A stretch of DNA of 64,000 nt from Alphaproteobacteria bacterium. GTDB taxonomy: Bacteria; Pseudomonadota; Alphaproteobacteria; Geminicoccales; Geminicoccaceae. Shown in pieces: positions 39,531 through 47,998 of this stretch; position 1 is the first letter of the stretch; every line of letters begins with the position of its first letter. Location: positions 26,143 through 90,142 of the forward strand of contig JALUAG010000011.1 of the NCBI GenBank assembly GCA_027045875.1. The letters are read 5' to 3'. The position numbers and the translations under genes are program-made. Under the pieces are notes generated by a model that saw only the letters and a program-made list of their open reading frames with translations, made no database searches and was not told the origin of the DNA.

Positions 39531-39682
39531 CGACTGCTCCTTCCTGTATTCCGCCGGGCGACGATCGCCGCACCGGTCGGTGAGAACCTTAATTTCGGGG
39601 AGTCGACCGCACAAGCGTCGATCCTTCGGAGAGCCGACGTGTCGGGGAACCGGCGGGCTCGGCGGTCCTCGGGACCCGCGTG

Positions 39683-41056
39683 CTACGTAGCGAGGGCCGG
39701 GACGCGGAGGGCGGCGGTGGCGGGACCCGGCTCGAGCGCCGGTTGCAGACCGCGGACGGTGCGACGGAGCTGACGGCGCCGCTCGAGGGGCTCGGGAAAG
39801 AAGGGATTGGCACGCAGCTCCTCGAGGATCCCCAGGATCTCGCCGGGCAGGAAGCGGCTCGACCAGTTGTGGCCACGAAGGAGGCGGTCGAGAATGTCCA
39901 TCCGGACCCAGGCCGGAAGGTCGTCGCCCGCAGGCACGTCGTCGAGCCAGGGCGCGAGGGCCAGGATCGGCTGCGAGGCCGGAAGCCCGTGCTCGATCCG
40001 CCGCTGGACGGCGCCGAGCAAGTATCCTGCCCGCTCGATCTCGCCGAGGGCCACGAGCAGGCGATAGACGAGGGCGTGATCGGGATAGACGGGGGCCGCC
40101 CCCCCGTTTTCGAGACGGGGGGCGAAGTGGCGGAGGGCGGCCCGGGCACGGGCCAGTCGCTCGGCCGGCGGCACGGCCCCGGGTGCGCGCAGCAGCGTCG
40201 CCACACTTTCGGGATCCTCCTCCGGTCCGTCCGGACCGGCGTCCTCGACGAGCAGTCCCCGTTCCGCCAGGACCGCCGCCGTCCCGGGCTTGAGAGCCAG
40301 CAGATTGAGCTGATGGCCGTCGCAGTGGTCGGGCGTCAGCGGCACCAGGAGCTCGAACCGCGGCAGGTAGCGGTAGGGAGCGAAGCCGTAGGCCGCGAGG
40401 CGACGCGAGAGAGCAGTCCCCCGTTCGGCATTGCCCGAAATCTCGAACATCACCACCGGCGAGGTTTCGGCGAGGAGCTCGCGGGCACCCTCGAAGACCC
40501 GCTCCTCGGCCCCCTCGGCGTCGACCTTGAGGAGCGCGAGCTCGGGCCGCCCCAGTTCCCGCCACACGGTGTCCAGCCGGCGGGTCGGTACCGGAACCCC
40601 GTCGTCGGCGATCCGCGCCTCCTCGCCGCCCGCGCCGCCCAGGAGAAACGAGCGGTCGTCCCGCTCGGTGACCGCGACCCGACGCAGATCGAGTGCGGAG
40701 AGCCTTCCCTTCGCGGCGGCGGTCGCCATCAGGGATGCCGGATCCTCGCCCGGCTCGAAGGCCACCACGCGACCCGAGGAGCCGACCCGGCGGGCGAGGG
40801 GCAGCGCGTAGACGCCGTGGTTGGCACCGACGTCGAAGACCGTGTCGCCGGGCCCGACGATGCGCGGCAGCAAATCCCACTCGTGCTCGAACCAGCGCCC
40901 CTGCTCGATGAGGACGTAGGTGGTGACGCGACGGAGGTCGTTGCGCACCGCGACCTCCGTACCGTCCTCCAGAGCCACGAAGAAAACGTCCTGCGCGGCC
41001 AGATCGGCGAACGCACGGGGTACGGAGCCCACGGGCGGGCGGGGCGAAAGCGGCAT
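39683..41056 (-). CDS. FkbM-family methyltransferase with C-terminal helical extension
   Basis: A 457-residue protein. The N-terminal half is an FkbM-type SAM-dependent methyltransferase: DTVFDVGANHGVYALPLARRVG (SAM-binding, about 72-93), VVAFEP, and ELALLKVDAEGAEERVFEGA with the conserved Lys-Asp-Glu. From about residue 265 the protein is Arg/Leu/Ala-rich and helical (possibly TPR-like), with no recognised domain. FkbM enzymes O-methylate polyketides or surface glycans; the substrate here is unknown. It stands alone between the restriction-modification island and a LysR gene. Confidence 0.85.
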   Translation of the reverse strand: MPLSPRPPVGSVPRAFADLAAQDVFFVALEDGTEVAVRNDLRRVTTYVLIEQGRWFEHEWDLLPRIVGPGDTVFDVGANHGVYALPLARRVGSSGRVVAFEPGEDPASLMATAAAKGRLSALDLRRVAVTERDDRSFLLGGAGGEEARIADDGVPVPTRRLDTVWRELGRPELALLKVDAEGAEERVFEGARELLAETSPVVMFEISGNAERGTALSRRLAAYGFAPYRYLPRFELLVPLTPDHCDGHQLNLLALKPGTAAVLAERGLLVEDAGPDGPEEDPESVATLLRAPGAVPPAERLARARAALRHFAPRLENGGAAPVYPDHALVYRLLVALGEIERAGYLLGAVQRRIEHGLPASQPILALAPWLDDVPAGDDLPAWVRMDILDRLLRGHNWSSRFLPGEILGILEELRANPFFPEPLERRRQLRRTVRGLQPALEPGPATAALRVPALAT

Positions 41057-41133
41057 CGGTCACCTTTCCTACGGCCTCGGCGCGAAGGCTAGGCGGACAG
41101 GGTTAATTTCGGGTGAATCCCGCCCGCTTCGCC

Positions 41134-42045
41134 TCACGAGCCCGCGCCCAGACAGGGATCCGCCGCCACCTCGCGCAGCAGCCACGTGCGGAGGGCCGTG
41201 ATCCGGGGATCGTCGCGGTCCTCGACGCGACACACGAGGTACCAGCTTCCCGGCTGGCGCACCGTGACGTCGAACAGGCGGACGAGCCGGCCGCTGTCGA
41301 GCTCGGCCCGCACCATGAATTCGGCGGCCATGGCCACGCCGCGACCGGCCAGCGCCGCCTCGAAGGCCAGCAGGTAGGTGTCGAAGCTCGGTCCGGGCAG
41401 CCCCTCGAGTTCGGGATGGCCGGCGGCCCGCAGCCAGGCCTTCCACTCGTCGCGGGCGGGAGGCACGCGGATCAGGTGGAAGCGCGCGAGGTCCGCCGGT
41501 CGGCGGAGGCCGGCGGCCACGAGCTCGGGGCTCGCCACCGGGAAGATGGGCACCCGGAAGAGGGGGGTGTAATGGAGCGCGGGTTCGAGCGGCGGCTTGC
41601 GATAGACGAACCCGACGTCGGCGTGCTCGGCGTCGAACTCCCAGCCGCGGTAGCTCGTGCTGATGCGCAGCAGGATGTCCGGATGCTCCTCGTGGAAGCG
41701 ATAGAGCCGCGGCAGCAGCCAGCGCACGGCCACCGTGACGTAGACCTGCAGCGCCAGCTCGCCGCGGCCGCGCACCCGGCGCAGCAGTTCCGTCCCCTGG
41801 GCCATGCGATCGAAGGCATCCCGCAGGATCGGGAAGTAGAGGGCGCCCTCGCGTGTCAGTTCGACACCGCGGCCGTGACGCCGGAACAGCGGTGTGCCGA
41901 GATGGCGCTCCAGCTCCCGCACCTGGTGACTGATCGCCGAATCGGTGACCGACAGCTCCCGCGCCGCGAGGCGGAAGCTGCGATGCCGGGCCGCCGCCTC
42001 GAAGGCACGCAGGGAGGAGAGCGAGGGAAGGTTGCGGCGTCGCAT
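41134..42045 (-). CDS. LysR-family regulator (GcvA-like)
   Basis: A 303-residue regulator. The N-terminal winged helix shows LPSLSSLRAFEAAARHRSFRL and ELSVTDSAISHQVRELERHLG (helix-turn-helix), the arrangement of the GcvA/AmpR subgroup. The rest is the periplasmic-binding-like effector domain. ATG at 42045 is preferred over a GTG at 42063 because of the GGGGG sequence upstream. It is divergent from the MttB-type gene, so it probably controls that operon; the effector may be a methylated amine. Confidence 0.9.
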   Translation of the reverse strand: MRRRNLPSLSSLRAFEAAARHRSFRLAARELSVTDSAISHQVRELERHLGTPLFRRHGRGVELTREGALYFPILRDAFDRMAQGTELLRRVRGRGELALQVYVTVAVRWLLPRLYRFHEEHPDILLRISTSYRGWEFDAEHADVGFVYRKPPLEPALHYTPLFRVPIFPVASPELVAAGLRRPADLARFHLIRVPPARDEWKAWLRAAGHPELEGLPGPSFDTYLLAFEAALAGRGVAMAAEFMVRAELDSGRLVRLFDVTVRQPGSWYLVCRVEDRDDPRITALRTWLLREVAADPCLGAGS

Positions 42046-42202
42046 CGGACCCCCGAACGCCACGAAGCCGAAGCGTACTCAAGATCCTACGAGCGTGTCG
42101 CTTCGAGTTGAACGAAATTCATCCCGGTCGGGAAAAAGTCTCGTTTGAACCATGTCCACCGCGCTGCCACCTTCGGTCCGTCCCGCGGACGGAGAGGCGG
42201 CC

Positions 42203-43756
42203 ATGACACGGGCGACGATGGTGCGGCGGCGCGGGGGCCGGGCGGCCCGGCGTGCGGAACGGGCAAGCCCACCGGCGGAGCCGCCGGTCCGCGCCGGCCT
42301 CGAGGGCGGCCGCTACGCGCCGCTTTCGGAAGGCGAGCTGCGGGCCATCCACGAGGCCGCCCTCGACATCCTGGAAACCGTCGGGCTGGCCGATCCGATC
42401 CCCTCCTGTGTCGCCGCCTGCACCGCCCGCGGCGCGCGCCTCGACGAACGGGGCCGGTTGTGCTTCCCGCGCGGGCTGGTGGAGGACGTCATCGCCGCCG
42501 CGCCACGCGATTTCGCGCTGTGCGGCCGGGATCCCGAACTGGACGTGCACCCCCGGGGGCGCCGTGTGCATTTCGGCACCGCCGGCGCCGCCGTCCACAT
42601 CGTCGACGCGCGGAGCGGCCGCTACCGCGATTCGACCCTGGCCGATCTCTACGATGCGGCGCGCATCGTCGACCGCCTCGAACACCTCCATCTCTTCCAG
42701 CGCCCTCTCGTCTGCCGGGACATCGCGGATCCCTTCGAGATGGAGGTGAACACCCTCTATGCCTGCCTCGCCGGCACCCGAAAGCACGTGGGCGTGAGCT
42801 TCGGCCATCCCCGCCAGCTCGCGGCGGCCCGCGAGATGCTCTACCTGCTGGCCGGCTCTGAGGATGCCTTTCGCGCGCGGCCGTTCGCGAGCCTTTCCTG
42901 CTGTTTCGTGGTGCCGCCGCTGAAGTTCGCCGCCGACGCCTGCCGGGTGCTGGAGGCGGCAGCGTACACCGGCATTCCGGTTCTCCTGCTCGCCCCCGGC
43001 CTGGCCGGGGCCACGAGCCCGGCGGCGCTCGCCGGGGCGGTGGCGCAGGCGGTGGCGGAGGTGCTGGCCGGGCTCGTCTATCTCCACGCCGTCGTGCCCG
43101 GCGCCCCGGCGGTCCTCGGCCCCTGGCCCTTCGTCTCGGATCTGCGCACCGGCGCCATGTCCGGCGGCAGCGGCGAACAGGCCCTGCTGATGGCCGCCTG
43201 CGCCCAGATGGGCCGCTTCTACGACCTCCCCACCGGGGTCGCCTCGGGCATGACCGACAGCAAGCTCTGCGATCAGCAGGCGGGCTACGAGATCGGCATC
43301 AACCACGCGCTGGTGGCCAACGCCGGCGCCAACATCCTCTACGAGGCGGCCGGCATGCGGGCGAGCCTCCTCGGCTTCTGCCTCGAGGGGCTGGTGATCG
43401 ACAACGACGCCATCGGCGCGGTGCTGCGCACCCTGAAGGGCATCGAGGTGGGACCGGACAGCCTGTCGGTGGAGGTGGTGCGCGAGGTGTGCGTCTCCGG
43501 GCCCGGGCACTATCTGGGCCACGCCCAGACCCTGGATCTGATGGAGAGGGCCTATCTCTATCCGGTGGTCGGCGATCGCTCGAGCCCCAGGGAATGGATC
43601 GAGCGCGGCGCTACCACCGTCGTCGACCGGGCGATCGGCTTGACCGAGGACATTCTGCGGCGCCACCGGCCGCGCTACATCGAAAGGCGGATCGACGAGG
43701 AAATCCGCCGCCACCTGCCGATCCGCCTGCCGCCGGTCGATGCCGGCGGGGAGTGA
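42203..43756 (+). CDS. MttB-family (non-pyrrolysine) methylamine/betaine methyltransferase
   Basis: A 517-residue member of the trimethylamine methyltransferase superfamily. Members without pyrrolysine act on quaternary amines such as glycine betaine, proline betaine or carnitine and pass a methyl to a corrinoid protein. No in-frame TAG interrupts the gene. The basic Arg/Gly N-terminus ([15 protein letters not shown]), LSEGELRAIHEAALDILETVG and VASGMTDSKLCDQQAGYEIGI blocks are typical. The start is ATG 42203, five bases after GGAGAGG; an earlier ATG at 42152 lacks a ribosome site. No corrinoid protein or reactivase gene is nearby, so the methyl acceptor is an open question. It is followed by a demethylating flavoprotein gene. 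Confidence 0.9.
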   Translation: MTRATMVRRRGGRAARRAERASPPAEPPVRAGLEGGRYAPLSEGELRAIHEAALDILETVGLADPIPSCVAACTARGARLDERGRLCFPRGLVEDVIAAAPRDFALCGRDPELDVHPRGRRVHFGTAGAAVHIVDARSGRYRDSTLADLYDAARIVDRLEHLHLFQRPLVCRDIADPFEMEVNTLYACLAGTRKHVGVSFGHPRQLAAAREMLYLLAGSEDAFRARPFASLSCCFVVPPLKFAADACRVLEAAAYTGIPVLLLAPGLAGATSPAALAGAVAQAVAEVLAGLVYLHAVVPGAPAVLGPWPFVSDLRTGAMSGGSGEQALLMAACAQMGRFYDLPTGVASGMTDSKLCDQQAGYEIGINHALVANAGANILYEAAGMRASLLGFCLEGLVIDNDAIGAVLRTLKGIEVGPDSLSVEVVREVCVSGPGHYLGHAQTLDLMERAYLYPVVGDRSSPREWIERGATTVVDRAIGLTEDILRRHRPRYIERRIDEEIRRHLPIRLPPVDAGGE

Positions 43757-43816
43757 GCGGAGCCGCGAAACAGGGGCGGCGAACCGCAGGGGCGAAGAGG
43801 AAGGGGAGGCCCGTCG

Positions 43817-46234
43817 ATGACCATCCACGCACGTACCGTGATCGTCGGCGGCGGCATGCTGGGGATCGGCACGCTCTACCATCTGGCCGAGGAGGGCTGG
43901 ACGGACACCGTTCTCGTCGAGAAGGGGGAGCTCACCTCGGGCTCCACCTGGCACGCCGCCGGCCTTTGCGCCCATTTCGTGGGATCGCCCTCGGTGGCGC
44001 GCATCCACGCCTACGGCATCGCCCTCTACCGGGAGCTCGAGGCGGGTCGCCCGGGCGGCATCGGCTGGCACGGCTGCGGCAGCCTCCGGCTCGCGCTGAC
44101 CGAGGAGGAGGTGGACTGGTTCCGGCGCTTCGCCGGCCAGGCGCGCCATCTCGGCTTCGAGGCCCATCTCGTCGGTCCCGAGGAGATCCGCGGGATCCAC
44201 CCGCTGCTCGAGACCTTCGACGTGCGGCTCGGCTTCTGGACGCCGACCGACGGGCACGTCGATCCCTCGAGTGCCGCCAACGCCCTCGCCGAGGCCGCCC
44301 GCGAGAAGGGCGCGCGGATCCTGCGCCGCACCCGGGTGACGGGCATCGAGCCGCGCGCCTCCGGCGAGTGGAAAGTGATCACCGACGGGGAGGAGATCGT
44401 CTGCGAGCACGTCGTCAACGCGGCCGGCTCCTACGCCCGTCAGGTCGCCGCCTGGACCGGCCTCGATCTGCCGATCGTGGACATGCTCCACCAGTATGTG
44501 GTGACCGAGCCCGTGGCCGCCGTGGCCGCCCTCGAGCGCGAGCTGCCGGTGGTGCGCGATCCCTGGTGCCATGCGTACCTGCGCCAGGAGCAGCAGGGGC
44601 TGCTGGTCGGTCCCTACGAACGCCGGGGCGCGCGGCCGGTGTTCGAGGAGGGGGCGCCCTGGGGCTTCGAGATGGAGCTGTTCCCGCCCGAGCTCGACCG
44701 GCTGATGCCCTGGCTCGAGCGGGCCGCAAGGAGACTCCCGGCCTTCGCCGAGGCGGGTATCCGGCGGGTGGTGAGCGGCGCCATCGGCCACACCCCGGAC
44801 GGCAACTTCCTCCTCGGGCCGGCGCCCGGGCTGCGCAACTACTGGCTCGCCACGGGAAGCAGCATCGGCATCGTCCAGGGGCCGGGCGTCGGTCGCTGCC
44901 TCGCCCGGATGATGGTCCACGGCGAGGCCGACATCAGCGTCCTCGATTTCGATCCACGACGCTTCGGTGGCTGGGCCGACCGCGCCTATGTGCGGGCCAA
45001 GGCGATCGAGGAATACGAGCACATGTACGTCTGCCCGCTGCCCGGCGAACAGCGCGAGGCCGGGCGGCCGGTCCGGCGATCACCCCTCTACGAAACCCTC
45101 GCGGCACGCGGCTGCGTCCATGGGGAGGCGGCGGGCTGGGAGCGCCCGCGCTGGTTCGCCCCGCCGGGCCTCGTCGAGCAACACGGCTTCCGCCACACCG
45201 AGGCCTTCCCTCACGTCGCCGAAGAGTGCCGCGCGGTGTGCGAGGCGGTCGGCGTCATGGATTTCACGAGTTTCGCCAAGTTCGAGCTGCGGGGGGCGGA
45301 CGCCGCGCCGCTGCTCGACCGCCTGGTCGCCAACCGGCTGCCGCGGCGCGAGGGCGGCATCGTGCTCGCCCATTTCCTGAATGCGAACGGCCGCATCCTG
45401 GGCGAGGTGACGATCACCCGCCTGCCGGGCGACCGCTTCTACCTGTGTTCGGCGGCCGGCGCCGAGCTCCGGGACCTCGATCACCTGCGGATGGCGAAAC
45501 GCCCCGGCGAACGCGTGGAGATCGCCAATCTCACCGAAGCCCGCGGCCTGCTCGTGGTGGCTGGACCGAAAGCGCGCCAGGTGCTGCAGCCGCTGACCGA
45601 CGCCTCCCTCGCGGGATCCGACTTCCCCTGGCTCACCGGCCGCGAGATCCGTCTCGCCGGCATTCCCCTGCTGGCCCTTCGCGTGAACTATGTGGGCGAG
45701 CTCGGCTGGGAGCTGCACTGCCCGATGGAAAGGCTCGGCGACCTCTACGCGGCGGTGCGCGAAGCCGGCGAGGCGCACGGCATCCGGGACTTCGGCGCGC
45801 TGGCGGTGGACAGCCTGCGGATGGAGAAGGCCTATCGCGGCTTCGGCACCGAACTCACCCATGAGGTGACGATGATCGACGCTGCCATGGAGCGCTTCCT
45901 GGCGCTGGAGAAGGGCCCCTTCCTCGGCCGCGAGGCGAGCCTGCGGGCATGCGAGACCGGCCCCCGCATCCGCCTCGCCTATCTCGAGATCGCACCGGGC
46001 GATGCCGAGGTGCTGGGCGACGAGCCGGTGTTCGCGGGCGAGCGCCTCGTCGGCGTCACCACCTCGGGGGCCTGGGGCCATGTGACCGGGAAATCCCTCG
46101 CCTTCGCCTATGTGGAGCCGGAAACGGCGCGGCCGGACACGGAGCTCGCGGTCGAGATCCTGGGGGAGCGGCGGGCCGCCCGGGTGCTGGCCGGCCCCGT
46201 GCGGGATCCGGAGAACCGGCGGCTCCGGGCCTGA
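43817..46234 (+). CDS. Dimethylglycine/sarcosine dehydrogenase-like flavoprotein with GcvT domain
   Basis: An 805-residue two-part enzyme. N-terminal FAD-dependent amine oxidase: dinucleotide motif VIVGGGMLGIGTLYHL (8-23) and SGSTWHAAGLCAHF, whose His is the site of covalent FAD in dimethylglycine dehydrogenases. C-terminal part (from about 430) is a GcvT-like tetrahydrofolate-binding aminomethyl domain (GVMDFTSFAKFEL, LNANGRILGEVTITRL, LRMEKAYRGFG, ending with a barrel). It would oxidatively demethylate an N-methyl amino acid and hand the one-carbon unit to tetrahydrofolate. It lies 60 bases after the MttB-type gene, with a good AGGGGAGG site. The exact substrate (dimethylglycine, sarcosine or another) is not resolved. 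Confidence 0.92.
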   Translation: MTIHARTVIVGGGMLGIGTLYHLAEEGWTDTVLVEKGELTSGSTWHAAGLCAHFVGSPSVARIHAYGIALYRELEAGRPGGIGWHGCGSLRLALTEEEVDWFRRFAGQARHLGFEAHLVGPEEIRGIHPLLETFDVRLGFWTPTDGHVDPSSAANALAEAAREKGARILRRTRVTGIEPRASGEWKVITDGEEIVCEHVVNAAGSYARQVAAWTGLDLPIVDMLHQYVVTEPVAAVAALERELPVVRDPWCHAYLRQEQQGLLVGPYERRGARPVFEEGAPWGFEMELFPPELDRLMPWLERAARRLPAFAEAGIRRVVSGAIGHTPDGNFLLGPAPGLRNYWLATGSSIGIVQGPGVGRCLARMMVHGEADISVLDFDPRRFGGWADRAYVRAKAIEEYEHMYVCPLPGEQREAGRPVRRSPLYETLAARGCVHGEAAGWERPRWFAPPGLVEQHGFRHTEAFPHVAEECRAVCEAVGVMDFTSFAKFELRGADAAPLLDRLVANRLPRREGGIVLAHFLNANGRILGEVTITRLPGDRFYLCSAAGAELRDLDHLRMAKRPGERVEIANLTEARGLLVVAGPKARQVLQPLTDASLAGSDFPWLTGREIRLAGIPLLALRVNYVGELGWELHCPMERLGDLYAAVREAGEAHGIRDFGALAVDSLRMEKAYRGFGTELTHEVTMIDAAMERFLALEKGPFLGREASLRACETGPRIRLAYLEIAPGDAEVLGDEPVFAGERLVGVTTSGAWGHVTGKSLAFAYVEPETARPDTELAVEILGERRAARVLAGPVRDPENRRLRA

Positions 46235-46249
46235 GCGGGCTCGGAGATC

Positions 46250-46324
46250 TGGCGCCCCCAACGGGACTCGAACCCGTGTTTCAGCCTTGAGAGGGCTGCG
46301 TCCTAACCGCTAGACGATGGGGGC
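46250..46324 (-). tRNA. tRNA-Glu (anticodon CTC)
   Basis: Full cloverleaf on the minus strand: acceptor GCCCCCA pairs with TGGGGGC, anticodon stem CAGCC/GGCTG encloses loop CTCTCAA (anticodon CTC, reading GAG), T arm has GGGTTCGAGTCCC, discriminator G and encoded CCA. It lies 15 bases past the end of the dehydrogenase gene on the opposite strand. Confidence 0.96.
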
Positions 46325-46334
46325 GCGGCTCGAC

Positions 46335-46360
46335 AAGAAAAACCGGCCGTGGAGACGGCC
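46335..46360 (-). terminator. Intrinsic terminator between the RNA methyltransferase gene and tRNA-Glu
   Basis: On the minus strand GGCCGT-CTCC-ACGGCC forms a six-pair stem with a four-base loop, followed by GGTTTTTCTT. It lies 33 bases past the stop of the RlmD-like gene and just before tRNA-Glu, so it should end the mRNA and leave the tRNA with its own promoter. Confidence 0.7.
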
Positions 46361-46393
46361 TCGCGCGGTATCTAGCGATGCGCCGGCGGGAGA

Positions 46394-47674
46394 TCAAGCC
46401 CGATCGCCGCCCGGGCGCAGGAACAGCGCGGCGAGCTCCACCTCGGCCGCGAACAGGAACTGGTCCACGGGGCGCAGTCGCTCGAGCCGCCAGCCGCCGG
46501 CGGCCAGGATCGCGGCGTCGCGGGCGAAACTCGCGGGATCGCAGGAGAGGTAGACGAGGCGCCGCGGGGAGGCCGCGGCCAGGCGTTCGACCTGGGCCCG
46601 CGCCCCGGCCCGCGGCGGATCGAGGAGGACGAGATCGAAGGCGGCCAGTTCGTCTGCTGTGAGCGGCGCCTTTGCGAGGTCGCGGCGGGCGACGGTGACG
46701 GGGCTGCCGGGGCGGGCGCGGAGCGCTTCCCCCACCGCCGCCACCGCTTCCGACGTCACCTCGAACAGGGCGAGGCGCGAGACCCGTCCGGCCAGGGGCA
46801 GCGACAGGGCACCGAGCCCCGCGAAGAGATCGGCCACCCGCATGCCCTCCCTCACCTGCTCGCCGACAAAGGCGCGCAGCGTCGTCTCGCCTTCCGCCGT
46901 CGCCTGCAGGAAGGCGCCGGGCGGGAAGGGCACCGCGAACGGCCCGTAGCGTAGCAGCGGCTGCCGCCGCACGACCACGGGCTCGGCCGTCGCCGATCCC
47001 GGAAGCCGCAGCGAGAGGCGGGCGAGATCCTGCTCCTCCGCAAAGGCGGCGACGCGCTCGCGCTCCGCCGGGCCGGGCTCTTTCGACCAATCGAGGAGGA
47101 GATCCACACCGCTCGCGAGCCGGGTGAGGAGCGCTTCTCCTCCTGCCCCCGCCGCCGGCAGCCGCGCGAGCAGCGCGGCCAGCGGCGTCAGCAGGGCGAC
47201 GAGTTCCGCCCGGGCCACGGGACAGCGCGAGACGGGCACCACCGCATGGCTGCGGGGTGCGCGAAAGCCGAGCCGGACATGCCGGCCCTGCCGCCGCCAG
47301 GCGAGGCGCAGGCGGCGCCGCGAGCCGGGCGGGCTCAATGCCGGCGGGTCGATGCGGCCGGGCGCCAGTCCGCGGCGCGCGAGGGGCGCCAGGATGCGCG
47401 CGATCTTGAAATCGCGGTAGAGGGGAGCGGGCAGATGTTGCAGCGCGCAGCCGCCGCAGCGACCGAAATGGGGACAGAGGGGTGCCGCCCGCTCCGGTCC
47501 CTCGAGCCGCTCCAGCGGTTCCGCGCGGCGGCCGCCGTGGATCCGCCGCCCGAGGCGCACCCGCCAGCGCTCGCCGGGAAGCGTGTAGGGCAGGAAGAGA
47601 CGCTCGCCCTCCAGATACGCGATGCCGTCACCCGCGGCGCCGAGCCGTTCCACCGTGACGAGGGCCTCGTCCAA
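46394..47674 (-). CDS. Class I RNA m5U methyltransferase (RlmD/RumA-like)
   Basis: Methylates C5 of a uracil in 23S rRNA, or possibly tRNA. 426 residues: N-terminal TRAM domain (to about 60), an iron-sulfur motif (CPHFGRCGGCALQHL and a fourth Cys in SRCPVARAE), SAM motif VADLFAGLGALSLPLA, LLDPPRAGA, and the catalytic LVYLSCDPASFARD with its Cys. TTG at 47674 is the likely start because GGAGG lies five bases upstream. Target U1939 (RlmD) is the family default but is not proven. Confidence 0.92.
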   Translation of the reverse strand: MDEALVTVERLGAAGDGIAYLEGERLFLPYTLPGERWRVRLGRRIHGGRRAEPLERLEGPERAAPLCPHFGRCGGCALQHLPAPLYRDFKIARILAPLARRGLAPGRIDPPALSPPGSRRRLRLAWRRQGRHVRLGFRAPRSHAVVPVSRCPVARAELVALLTPLAALLARLPAAGAGGEALLTRLASGVDLLLDWSKEPGPAERERVAAFAEEQDLARLSLRLPGSATAEPVVVRRQPLLRYGPFAVPFPPGAFLQATAEGETTLRAFVGEQVREGMRVADLFAGLGALSLPLAGRVSRLALFEVTSEAVAAVGEALRARPGSPVTVARRDLAKAPLTADELAAFDLVLLDPPRAGARAQVERLAAASPRRLVYLSCDPASFARDAAILAAGGWRLERLRPVDQFLFAAEVELAALFLRPGGDRA

Positions 47675-47692
47675 GCGCCCTCCGCTCCGCGG

Positions 47693-47989
47693 TCAGGGGG
47701 CCGGCACGAGGCGGAAGAAGGCGGTGCGCCGGCCGCTCGCGGTGTCGACCACCAGGAGATGGACGAGACCCGCCTCGTCCTCGAGCTCGAGGAGGATCGC
47801 CTCGCCGCCGAGATCGGCGCGCCGGAGCGTCATCCCGTCGGGCAGGACGATGTCCCGCAGGCTCGCCTCGCGCCGGTCCTCGAAGCCGCTCCGCGACACC
47901 AGAAGGGCGATCAGCGTGCCGGTGCCGAGGACCAGGACGATGCCGGAGACCACGACGAAGATCTTGACGAGTCTGAGCCAGTTCTCCAC
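47693..47989 (-). CDS. Small single-helix membrane protein (DUF6476-like)
   Basis: A 98-residue protein with one membrane helix near the N-terminus (WLRLVKIFVVVSGIVLVLGT) and a short beta-rich periplasmic or cytoplasmic tail (LPDGMTLRRADLGGEAILLELED). It resembles small alphaproteobacterial proteins often found beside rluD. GTG at 47989 fits the conserved ENWLRLVK opening. It is divergent from rluD, nine bases away. Function unknown. Confidence 0.75.
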   Translation of the reverse strand: MENWLRLVKIFVVVSGIVLVLGTGTLIALLVSRSGFEDRREASLRDIVLPDGMTLRRADLGGEAILLELEDEAGLVHLLVVDTASGRRTAFFRLVPAP

Positions 47990-47998
47990 CTCACCCCC

